Source: Dryocola sp. LX212
GTDB lineage: Bacteria; Pseudomonadota; Gammaproteobacteria; Enterobacterales; Enterobacteriaceae
DNA length: 64,000 nucleotides
NCBI GenBank assembly: GCA_041504365.1
Contig: CP167917.1
Location: 744,001-808,000 of the forward strand
Reading direction: 5' to 3'
Shown: positions 32,319 to 39,067 of the stretch, piece after piece
Layout: each line of letters begins with the position of its first letter
Position numbering within the stretch: position 1 is the first letter of the stretch
Made by a program: the position numbers and the translations under genes
Notes under the pieces: model-generated
Seen by the model: the letters and a program-made list of their open reading frames with translations, nothing else
What the model was told of the DNA's origin: nothing
Database searches by the model: none

Positions 32319-32343
32319 AGGGAGGCTCAGGCCTCCCTTTTTA
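32319..32343 (+). terminator. Terminator after acnB
   Basis: GGGAGGC-TCAG-GCCTCCC is followed by TTTTTATT, about 20 bases after the acnB stop. Confidence 0.9.
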
Positions 32344-32450
32344 TTCTCGGTCTGAAGGTTTCCACGCTGTTTTTCGTTGTCTTTACTGCGATACTTACCC
32401 TATACGCGACGAGGGTGCTGGCTTTCCCTCAGCAGGCAGAGGAAAACACC

Positions 32451-32813
32451 ATGGAATATGAATTTTTGCGCGATGTCACAGGACTTGTGAAGGTGCGTAT
32501 GTCGATGGGCCACGAAGTGGTGGGCCACTGGTTCAACGAGGAAGTAAAAGACAATCCGGGCCTGCTTGATGAAGTGGAACAGGCAATGGCGTCGGTGAAG
32601 GGCAGCGAGCGCCAGTGGCAGACCATCGGGCATGAATACACCCTGTGGCTTGACGGCGAAGAAGTCATTATCCGCGCCAACCAGCTGGAGATTTCGGGCG
32701 ACGAGATAGAAGAAGGAATGAGCTATTACGACGAAGAGAGCCTGTCATTCTGCGGAGTGGAAGATTTCCTGCAGGTCATGAATGCCTACCGGGAATTTAT
32801 CGCTGGCAGATAA
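32451..32813 (+). CDS. yacL: UPF0231 family protein YacL
   Basis: YacL is a small conserved enterobacterial protein of unknown function. The 120-residue acidic product begins [20 protein letters not shown] and contains the near-invariant [12 protein letters not shown] and [18 protein letters not shown] stretches. The ATG at 32451 gives the family length; an upstream in-frame start adds 12 residues. No signal peptide or membrane segment is present, so it should be cytosolic. It converges with the FKBP-like gene across a shared hairpin. Confidence 0.93.
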   Translation: MEYEFLRDVTGLVKVRMSMGHEVVGHWFNEEVKDNPGLLDEVEQAMASVKGSERQWQTIGHEYTLWLDGEEVIIRANQLEISGDEIEEGMSYYDEESLSFCGVEDFLQVMNAYREFIAGR

Positions 32814-32818
32814 GTTAC

Positions 32819-32840
32819 ATCAGGCCCTGACGGGCCTGAT
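32819..32840. terminator. Hairpin between convergent yacL and the FKBP-like gene
   Basis: ATCAGGCCC-TGAC-GGGCCTGAT is a perfect 9-bp stem between the two stop codons. An A/T-rich tract follows on the plus side, so it most clearly serves yacL and perhaps both genes. Confidence 0.75.
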
Positions 32841-32842
32841 AA

Positions 32843-34438
32843 TTATTTCTTTTTTCCCACTTCCACTATGCGAACGCTATAGGTCATGGTAGATCCCGGT
32901 GGGATTTTAGGCGGCACGCCTTTGCTACCATAGGCAAGTTCCGGTGGCACAACGATCGTTACGCTACCGTGGTCTTCCAGTCGCTCAAGAGGCGCGCGGA
33001 AGATAGCTGGATAATCGCTCAGCGGCTGCGACCAGACTTTTCCTGCAACTTCCATATCGCTCACTACGGTGCCGTCAGTCAGGGTTTCTTTCATTACTAC
33101 CGTTACCGTATCGTCGGGTTTAATTTCCCCTTTACCGGCATAATCTATTCGACTGTAAACACCCTCTTTAAACTGCACATTTTTTTGTTTTTTAAACTTT
33201 TCGAGGTATTTTTTTCCTTCGTTTAATGCCTGTTTTTCAAGTTTATTCAGATTATTAAAAACTTCTTCGGTTGCTGCGAGCAAGGCTTTTTTGCGGGTTT
33301 GCTCATCCAGCGCTACGTTATCTGCGAAAACGTCTTCAATTCCTTTTAATACGGCAACGCGATCCATTTTAACACCCTGGATTTCCCGGGTTAATAACTC
33401 TTGTAAAACATCATCACCAAGCGATACGCCAACCGAGTAAGCCTGCTGCTGCGGGATCTTATCCAGATCGAGTTTAGGGGGATGGCTGCCAGCTATTTTT
33501 TGTAGTTCTGCCAGTTTTGCCGTTAAGGTCGCAACGCTATTGGTTTCTACCTTCAGAGCTTCTTTTTCCCGAGCAAACAGAGAGTTGAGCGTCTCTAGAT
33601 CGGCGGCCAGCTTTTGCTTCTCGGCCATCGCGGTGTTGAGTGATTCCTGCAGAGTTTCTTTTTCCTTACCTGACTGGTTTTTGATTATTTCAAGCTCAGC
33701 GGCCAGCTTTTGCTTCTCGGCCATCGCGGTGTTGAGTGATTTCTGCAGAGTTTCTTTTTCCTTACCTGACTGGTTTTTGATTGTTTCAAGCTCAGCGGCC
33801 AACTTTTGCTTCTCGGCTGTTACGGCGTTGAATGAAGTCTGCAGGTTTTCTTTTTCCTTACCTGACTGGTTTTTGATGGCTTCAAGCTCGACGGCCAATT
33901 TTTGCTTCTCGGCCATCACGGCATTAATTGAGGCCTGCAGGCCTTCTTTGTTTTGGCTTAAATGGGCTTTCGTTTCTTCAAGCTGATTGGCAATTTTTAT
34001 CTTGTCAGCCATCAGTTCATCAAGCGAAGCCTGCAGCCTGCTTATTTTCGCAAGCAATACTTGTTCTTTCTTTAGTGCCACTTCAGCCGCAGCAGATTTA
34101 TTTTCCAGCTGCGCCTGCAGTTGATTGATCTTTTCATCTTTACGCGTTAACCAACCCTGTTGACTATTTTCTCTTTTGCCCGGTTGAGCGGAGGGATTCT
34201 GGCGGACTAAGGGTTTTTTTTTCTTTTCAACAGGTTTTGTTTCCGTTGCATCATGAATGTTATTATTACGCGCATAATTAAGTATGGCTGGAATGGCATT
34301 GTCATCATTGATCTGTGAGGTAATACTCACAAGCGCATCATCTTCTTGCGCGACAACGGCACAAGACACGATCAGCAAACCTGTCAAAATCGCAGATAAA
34401 GAAAAAGATGTTGGCTTCAGCTTGCCGAGAACATTCAT
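32843..34438 (-). CDS. Exported coiled-coil protein with FKBP-type domain
   Basis: The 531-residue product has a hydrophobic export signal near residues 10-30. It includes a possible lipobox IVSC with Cys26; signal peptidase I cleavage after AVVA is the alternative. Then come a basic linker, a long coiled coil (about 100-318) built on a 32-residue unit, an FkpA/Mip-type dimerisation domain (about 324-420, QQQAYSVGVSLGDDV) and a C-terminal FKBP domain (about 425-527, PPELAYGSKG and PPGSTMTYSVRIVEV). Several residues of the prolyl isomerase pocket are replaced, so catalysis is doubtful. The ATG overlaps the upstream lipoprotein stop (ATGA). I recall nothing here in E. coli K-12. The function is not known; a periplasm-spanning scaffold or chaperone is inference. 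Confidence 0.85.
   Translation of the reverse strand: MNVLGKLKPTSFSLSAILTGLLIVSCAVVAQEDDALVSITSQINDDNAIPAILNYARNNNIHDATETKPVEKKKKPLVRQNPSAQPGKRENSQQGWLTRKDEKINQLQAQLENKSAAAEVALKKEQVLLAKISRLQASLDELMADKIKIANQLEETKAHLSQNKEGLQASINAVMAEKQKLAVELEAIKNQSGKEKENLQTSFNAVTAEKQKLAAELETIKNQSGKEKETLQKSLNTAMAEKQKLAAELEIIKNQSGKEKETLQESLNTAMAEKQKLAADLETLNSLFAREKEALKVETNSVATLTAKLAELQKIAGSHPPKLDLDKIPQQQAYSVGVSLGDDVLQELLTREIQGVKMDRVAVLKGIEDVFADNVALDEQTRKKALLAATEEVFNNLNKLEKQALNEGKKYLEKFKKQKNVQFKEGVYSRIDYAGKGEIKPDDTVTVVMKETLTDGTVVSDMEVAGKVWSQPLSDYPAIFRAPLERLEDHGSVTIVVPPELAYGSKGVPPKIPPGSTMTYSVRIVEVGKKK
33563..33946 (-). repeat. Four tandem 96-bp units inside the FKBP-like gene
   Basis: Four direct in-frame copies encode residues 165-196, 197-228, 229-260 and 261-292, each with the core AEKQKLA. 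The spacing is exact: the GGCCA-C/A-TTTTTGC-type core recurs at 33605, 33701, 33797 and 33893. A weaker fifth copy precedes them (residues 133-164). Adjacent units are nearly identical in DNA, so recombination could change the number without a frameshift. Confidence 0.95.
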
Positions 34439-34947
34439 CGTACGGCGTTCTCCCCGCGCGCAACCAGACTGTCCATTAACTCTTTATCAATGTCAGCACA
34501 GAGTTTTGCTGCTTTAAATTGATACATTGAATCAACGGCCTGGCGGGTCGATGTGGCGACCTGATCGCGTACCGAATTATATTGTGATGCGGCGCTGACC
34601 AGTGAATTAAAGCTAGTGTTATATTTGTAAGCCTGCTTTGCGTTGATCTGTTTAAGCGAATCCAACGCCTTTCTGCAGTAGTTAATCTTTGCCTGCTCGC
34701 TATTTTTTGCCTGATTAGACTCCGGCTGTACAACTGACTGCACTGCTGGTACCGGTGAATGTGTTGACGTTGACGTTGACGTTGACGTTGACGTTGACGT
34801 TGACGTTGACGTTGACGTTGACGTTGACGTTGACTTTGACGTTGCCGGGGGAGGCGTTTTCTTGTGTGAAATAAGGCTGCATCCAGCCAGTAACAGAATC
34901 GCCACGGGCAGCAGTCGAATTAAAGGTTTAGTGTCCAATATGTTCAT
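34435..34947 (-). CDS. Lipoprotein with Ser-Thr repeat linker
   Basis: The 170-residue product has a lipoprotein signal with lipobox LLAGC (Cys23) and Ser at +2, so outer-membrane sorting is expected. After a Lys/Pro stretch comes a linker of 12 Ser-Thr pairs (residues 39-62). A Pro/Val/Gln-rich spacer and a helical domain of about 90 residues follow, with two cysteines (INYCRKAL and AKLCADID). No family recognised. It overlaps the FKBP-like gene by ATGA, so the two are translated together. The ribosome-binding site is weak and the gene looks richer in A+T than its neighbours. Confidence 0.85.
   Translation of the reverse strand: MNILDTKPLIRLLPVAILLLAGCSLISHKKTPPPATSKSTSTSTSTSTSTSTSTSTSTSTSTHSPVPAVQSVVQPESNQAKNSEQAKINYCRKALDSLKQINAKQAYKYNTSFNSLVSAASQYNSVRDQVATSTRQAVDSMYQFKAAKLCADIDKELMDSLVARGENAVR
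34763..34840. repeat. Hexanucleotide microsatellite (GTTGAC x12)
   Basis: Twelve perfect GTTGAC units run from 34763 to 34834, followed by the variant TTTGAC. On the coding strand they encode the Ser-Thr linker of the lipoprotein. Changes in number by slipped-strand mispairing would lengthen or shorten the linker in two-residue steps without breaking the frame. Confidence 0.97.
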
Positions 34948-34963
34948 TCCAGTGATCGATGAA

Positions 34964-34991
34964 ATTATCCCTATAAATATCAGTGTAACAA
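34964..34991 (-). promoter_or_regulatory. Candidate promoter for the lipoprotein/FKBP operon
   Basis: On the minus strand TTGTTA (34991-34986) and GATAAT (34969-34964) are 16 bases apart, 17 bases before the start codon. The leader would be very short. Prediction by eye only. Confidence 0.35.
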
Positions 34992-35052
34992 ATTAGGCTT
35001 TTGGGTATATCCCCGGAGGATTATTTCAGAATCCTTCTGCTGACATTGTCTT

Positions 35053-35090
35053 AAAAAAACCGACAGTTTATTGCCGGCTTTTATAGATAT
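35053..35090 (-). terminator. Terminator after speD
   Basis: On the minus strand CCGGCA-ATAAAC-TGTCGG (one G-U pair) is followed by seven T residues, about 20 bases after the speD stop. It separates the speE-speD operon from the lipoprotein operon. Confidence 0.8.
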
Positions 35091-35109
35091 TTGAGCGTAG
35101 TCAAAGGAA

Positions 35110-35904
35110 TCAGATTGCCGGAATATTGCGTCCGTAATAAATTTCGCGCATCTCTTTCCAGAGCATATCCGTAATTGCCTTGCGTTCCTCTTCGCCCAAA
35201 TCCTCCGGACGGGTGTGGAACATGTAGTGCTTCAGATCGAACTCTTTCAGCAGCATTTTAGTGTGGAAGATGTTCTCCTGATAAACGTTCACATCCATCA
35301 TGTCGTACAGTGCTTTCATGTCCCGGGACATAAAGTTCTGAATTGAGTTAATCTCATGATCGATAAAGTGTTTTTTTCCGTGCACGTCGCGGGTAAAGCC
35401 GCGTACGCGGTAATCCACGGTCACGATATCGGACTCAAGTTGATGAATAAGGTAGTTCAGCGCATTTAGCGGTGAAATGACTCCACATGTTGACACCTCT
35501 ATGTCGGCCCGGAAGGTACATAATCCACCTTCGGGGTGGCTTTCCGGATAGGTGTGTACGCAGATGTGACTTTTATCCAGATGGGCGACAATGGCGTCCG
35601 GCAGCGGGCCGGGATGCTCGGACTGGTCAATGCTCTGCGGATCGACGGGTTCTTCGCTCACCAGCACGGTCACGCTCGCGCCCTGCGGCTCGTAGTCCTG
35701 GCGGGCGATATTCAGGATATTCGCGCCGATTATCGAGCAGGTTTCGCTGAGGATCTCCGTCAGACGATTGGCGTTATACAGCTCGTCGATGTAGGCGATG
35801 TAGCCGTCCCGCTCCTCGGCGGTCTTGACGTAGCAGATGTCGTAGATACAAAAACTCAGGCTTTTAGTCAGGTTGTTAAAGCCGTGCAGCTTCAGTTTTT
35901 TCAA
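35110..35904 (-). CDS. speD: S-adenosylmethionine decarboxylase proenzyme SpeD
   Basis: SpeD decarboxylates S-adenosylmethionine to give the aminopropyl donor for spermidine. The 264-residue proenzyme cleaves itself between Lys111 and Ser112 (in [16 protein letters not shown]), turning the serine into the pyruvoyl cofactor. [19 protein letters not shown] contains the catalytic Cys region. Length and sequence match E. coli closely. It is the second gene of speE-speD, 14 bases after speE. Confidence 0.98.
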   Translation of the reverse strand: MKKLKLHGFNNLTKSLSFCIYDICYVKTAEERDGYIAYIDELYNANRLTEILSETCSIIGANILNIARQDYEPQGASVTVLVSEEPVDPQSIDQSEHPGPLPDAIVAHLDKSHICVHTYPESHPEGGLCTFRADIEVSTCGVISPLNALNYLIHQLESDIVTVDYRVRGFTRDVHGKKHFIDHEINSIQNFMSRDMKALYDMMDVNVYQENIFHTKMLLKEFDLKHYMFHTRPEDLGEEERKAITDMLWKEMREIYYGRNIPAI

Positions 35905-35918
35905 TTTTTATCACCTCC

Positions 35919-36785
35919 TCAGGATGACTGGTTCACCAGCGCATCCAGCAGATACTGCGGCAAAGCAAAGGCTGCCGTATGGATTGCCGGATTGTAATAG
36001 CGGCACTTTATCCCGGCTTTATGGAATCGCGCCTGGAGCGTTTCCGTGGGCAGATGGCGCAGTGCTGGGTTATCGGTCGCCCAGGCAAAGGTCATGATAC
36101 CGCCGAAGTAGGTCGGAATGGCCGCCTGGTAAAAGCTCACGTCGGCAAAGTAATGGCTAAGTTTACGGTGGCTATCCAGCGCTTCGGCCTGCTGCAGGAA
36201 ACAGACGCCGTTCTGCGCCACAAAAATCCCGCCTGGGTTCAGGCAGCGCTTGCAGCCTTCATAAAACGCGGAGGTAAACAGGCTTTCACCCGGCCCGATG
36301 GGATCCGTACAGTCGGAGATAATGACATCAAAGGTTTGTGCGGTCTGGCTGACAAAGTTAACGCCGTCGTCGATGATCAGATTAAAACGCGGGTCGTCAT
36401 AACTGCCAGCGTTATGATTGGGCAGGTATTGGCGACAGAATGAGACCACATCAGCATCAATTTCCACCATCGTGATGGATTCAACGCTCTGATGGCGAGT
36501 CACTTCTCGCAGCATCGCACCGTCACCCCCGCCGATGATCAGCACATGCTTTGCCTGCCCGTGAGCCAGCAGCGGTACGTGGGTCATCATCTCATGATAG
36601 ATAAACTCGTCGCGCTCGGTGGTTTGCACTACGCCATCCAGCGCCATCACGCGGCCAAAAGCTGCATTCTCGAAGATAACCAGATCCTGGCAATCGGTCT
36701 TTTCGCGGTACAGGACGTTGTTCACGGCAAAGTACTGACCAAACTCGTTATGCAGCGTTTCCTGCCACACTTTTTTCTCGGTCAT
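35919..36785 (-). CDS. speE: Spermidine synthase SpeE
   Basis: SpeE transfers the aminopropyl group from decarboxylated AdoMet to putrescine. The 288-residue enzyme has the methyltransferase-like fold with the nucleotide motif [15 protein letters not shown] near residue 80, the acidic MVEIDADVV, and the catalytic [15 protein letters not shown] region near 155. I chose the ATG at 36785, spaced six bases from GAGGTG. An in-frame GTG three codons upstream is part of that ribosome-binding site. Confidence 0.97.
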   Translation of the reverse strand: MTEKKVWQETLHNEFGQYFAVNNVLYREKTDCQDLVIFENAAFGRVMALDGVVQTTERDEFIYHEMMTHVPLLAHGQAKHVLIIGGGDGAMLREVTRHQSVESITMVEIDADVVSFCRQYLPNHNAGSYDDPRFNLIIDDGVNFVSQTAQTFDVIISDCTDPIGPGESLFTSAFYEGCKRCLNPGGIFVAQNGVCFLQQAEALDSHRKLSHYFADVSFYQAAIPTYFGGIMTFAWATDNPALRHLPTETLQARFHKAGIKCRYYNPAIHTAAFALPQYLLDALVNQSS

Positions 36786-36892
36786 GATGGACACCTCGTT
36801 GGTAACACTCTTGCAAAATTAGCGCAACATCATAGCCAACAACAGCCGTGGGTGCACGGCTGTTATTTCATCAAAGAGGCAGGAAAGGCGGG

Positions 36893-37240
36893 TTACTTAA
36901 CGTAGGCGAGCAGGCTTAACGAGTCACGGGCCAGCGATTTGCATTTGTTTGCCGTCGGGATGGCGATGCCGCTCAAATCTCGGTAGCTGTCCTCGCCGAG
37001 CGCTTTCATATTAAAGCTATCGTAGTTGCTCAAATCCCACTGGTTCTGCTGAGCAAAAAAGACCAGCGCGCGGCGAATTTGTCCGTTTGGGAGATTCTGG
37101 TAGCCGCAATCATTTTTTAAAAAAACAAATACCGCAGTAAGATCGGCCATATCTTCCGCTTCAGATTCGCTAAGGGCCTGACTGCTGGTAGAAAATGCCA
37201 GCAAAACACCCAACATTAATGCCTTAACTCCCGTCTTCAT
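36893..37240 (-). CDS. yacC: Conserved exported protein YacC
   Basis: YacC is a small periplasmic protein of unknown function found across enterobacteria; it has been related to the PulS/OutS pilotin family. The 115-residue product has a signal peptide ending in SSQALS. A highly conserved mature part follows (DMADLTAVFVFLKNDCGY, LARDSLSLLAYVK at the end) with two cysteines. I chose the ATG at 37240 for agreement with the E. coli length; an in-frame GTG four codons upstream is possible. Confidence 0.92.
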   Translation of the reverse strand: MKTGVKALMLGVLLAFSTSSQALSESEAEDMADLTAVFVFLKNDCGYQNLPNGQIRRALVFFAQQNQWDLSNYDSFNMKALGEDSYRDLSGIAIPTANKCKSLARDSLSLLAYVK

Positions 37241-37320
37241 TACACCTACCACTTTTTATCAGATAAGAAACGTTAACACAGTTAAATAGGGCACGACGAT
37301 ATTTATTCTTTGCTGCAATC

Positions 37321-37351
37321 TTGACCTTCCCGTTAGGGAAAGGTTTATGCT
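37321..37351 (+). promoter_or_regulatory. CueR-type copper promoter of cueO
   Basis: The dyad ACCTTCC-N7-GGAAAGGT-like sequence at 37324-37344 lies between a -35 TTGACC (37321-37326) and a -10 TATGCT (37346-37351). The spacer is 19 bases, the overlong spacing typical of MerR-family activation. It matches the CueR sites of E. coli copA/cueO in form. Confidence 0.88.
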
Positions 37352-37384
37352 TTCAGGCACGACAGCTAACAAAAGGAACTGAAA

Positions 37385-38959
37385 ATGCATCGCCGTGATT
37401 TTATAAAATATTCCGCTGCTTTTGGCGCGTTTAGCGCGCTGCCGCTCTGGAGCCGTGCGGCCCTGGCGGCGGATCGTCCCGCTTTACCTGTCCCGGAACT
37501 CTTACTTCCGGATGCCAGGAATACGCTTCGTCTTACGGCCCAGGCCGGGAAATCCGTCTTCGGCGGTAAACCGGCGACAACCTGGGGCTACAATGGCAGC
37601 CTGCTGGGACCTGCACTGCGGCTTACCCAGGGAGAAAGTGTTACCGTAGATATTCATAATAGCCTAGCTGAGGAAACCACGGTGCACTGGCACGGACTTG
37701 AAGTGCCCGGCGACGTAGACGGCGGCCCGCAGAGCGTAATTGCCGCCGGGGGAAAACGCACCGTCAAATTTACGCCTCAGCAGCGTGCAGCCACCTGCTG
37801 GTTCCATCCCCATCAGCACGGTAAAACCGGGCACCAGGTGGCAATGGGCCTCGCGGGTCTGGTGCTGATTGAGGACACCGAAAGCCGCAAGCTTATGCTG
37901 CCAAAGCAGTGGGGCATCGATGATGTACCGCTGATCATTCAGGATAAGCGTTTTGGCGCCGACGGCGAGATTGATTACAAGCTGGACGTGATGAGCGCCG
38001 CCGTTGGCTGGTTTGGTGACACTCTGCTGTGCAACGGGGTCAAATATCCGCAGCATGCTAACCCGCGCGGCTGGCTACGTTTACGTCTACTGAACGGCTG
38101 CAATGCCCGATCGCTGAACATTGCCGCCAGCGACAATCGCCCTCTGTATGTCATCGCCAGTGACGGTGGCCTGCTGGGCGAACCGGTTAAAGTCACTGAG
38201 CTACCGCTGCTGATGGGCGAGCGTTTTGAAGTGCTGGTGGATACCAGCGACGGTAAGCCGTTTGATATCGTGACCCTGCCAGTGAAGCAAATGGGCATGA
38301 CCATCGCCCCGTTCGACCAGCCGCAGCCGATTGTGCGTATTCAGCCGGTGCGTATTGCCTCATCTGGCGAACTCCCGGATAAGCTGGTGGATCTTCCCGC
38401 TTTACCTGCGCTTGATGGCCTGACCGAACGCTGGTTACAGCTGATGATGAACCCGATGCTCGACATGATGGGCATGCAGGCGCTGATGGAAAAATATGGC
38501 GAGAAAGCAATGGCGGGCATGAGCATGGCCGGGCATGGCAACATGGGCGGTATGAAACATGGCGGTATGGATCACGGCAAGATGCATCATGGTCAGATGG
38601 GCCACGGTTTCGACTTCCACAATGCCAACAAGATCAATGGCAAGGCTTTTGATATGGCCACCCCGGCTTTCGCCGCGCAGAAGGGGAAATACGAGAAATG
38701 GACCATTTCCGGGGAAGGGGACATGATGCTGCATCCGTTCCACATTCACGGCACGCAGTTCCGCATTCTGAGCGAGAACGGTCAGCCGGTTGCTGCACAT
38801 CGTCAGGGCTGGAAAGATACGGTTCGTGTGGAAGGGGCGCGAAGCGAGGTATTAGTACGCTTCGATCACGAAGCCTCGAAAGAACATGCTTATATGGCCC
38901 ACTGTCATCTGCTGGAACATGAAGATACCGGCATGATGCTTGGTTTTACCGTGGCATAA
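37385..38959 (+). CDS. cueO: Multicopper oxidase CueO
   Basis: CueO oxidises Cu(I) to the less toxic Cu(II) in the periplasm. The 524-residue product has a twin-arginine signal ([18 protein letters not shown]). The copper-binding motifs are [31 protein letters not shown] and [14 protein letters not shown], giving type 1, 2 and 3 sites. The methionine/histidine-rich insert near residues 355-415 ([12 protein letters not shown] onwards, then repeated HG-M units) is the Cu(I)-binding flap. It is slightly longer than E. coli CueO (516), the difference being in that insert. Confidence 0.97.
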   Translation: MHRRDFIKYSAAFGAFSALPLWSRAALAADRPALPVPELLLPDARNTLRLTAQAGKSVFGGKPATTWGYNGSLLGPALRLTQGESVTVDIHNSLAEETTVHWHGLEVPGDVDGGPQSVIAAGGKRTVKFTPQQRAATCWFHPHQHGKTGHQVAMGLAGLVLIEDTESRKLMLPKQWGIDDVPLIIQDKRFGADGEIDYKLDVMSAAVGWFGDTLLCNGVKYPQHANPRGWLRLRLLNGCNARSLNIAASDNRPLYVIASDGGLLGEPVKVTELPLLMGERFEVLVDTSDGKPFDIVTLPVKQMGMTIAPFDQPQPIVRIQPVRIASSGELPDKLVDLPALPALDGLTERWLQLMMNPMLDMMGMQALMEKYGEKAMAGMSMAGHGNMGGMKHGGMDHGKMHHGQMGHGFDFHNANKINGKAFDMATPAFAAQKGKYEKWTISGEGDMMLHPFHIHGTQFRILSENGQPVAAHRQGWKDTVRVEGARSEVLVRFDHEASKEHAYMAHCHLLEHEDTGMMLGFTVA

Positions 38960-38963
38960 AAAA

Positions 38964-39025
38964 GGCGGATAAAGCTTTCGCTCATCCGCCCTGTGTCAGG
39001 TCGGATAAGCTTAGCGTCATCCGAC
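38964..39025. repeat. REP-like inverted repeats after cueO
   Basis: Two hairpins follow the cueO stop: GGCGGAT (38964-38970) with ATCCGCC (38984-38990), and GTCGGAT (39000-39006) with ATCCGAC (39019-39025). The second has the GGATAAG...GCGTCATCCGAC form of enterobacterial REP elements. Confidence 0.75.
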
Positions 39026-39033
39026 ATTCTCAG

Positions 39034-39066
39034 GCGGGTAAACATTCATGCGTTACCCGCTTTTTT
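39034..39066 (+). terminator. Terminator between cueO and gcd
   Basis: GCGGGTAA and its partner GTTACCCGC form a stem, followed by TTTTTT on the plus strand. It ends cueO transcripts two bases short of the convergent gcd stop. Confidence 0.85.
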
Positions 39067-39067
39067 A

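Noticed and set aside
33540-33986. 148-codon rightward ORF opposite the 96-bp repeats
   Set aside because: It is the antisense reading of the repeated coiled coil. Its Ser/Phe/Cys repeats mirror the repeat DNA and there is no independent start signal.
35536-35997. 153-codon rightward ORF opposite speD and speE
   Set aside because: It is an antisense shadow of two well-conserved genes and crosses their junction.
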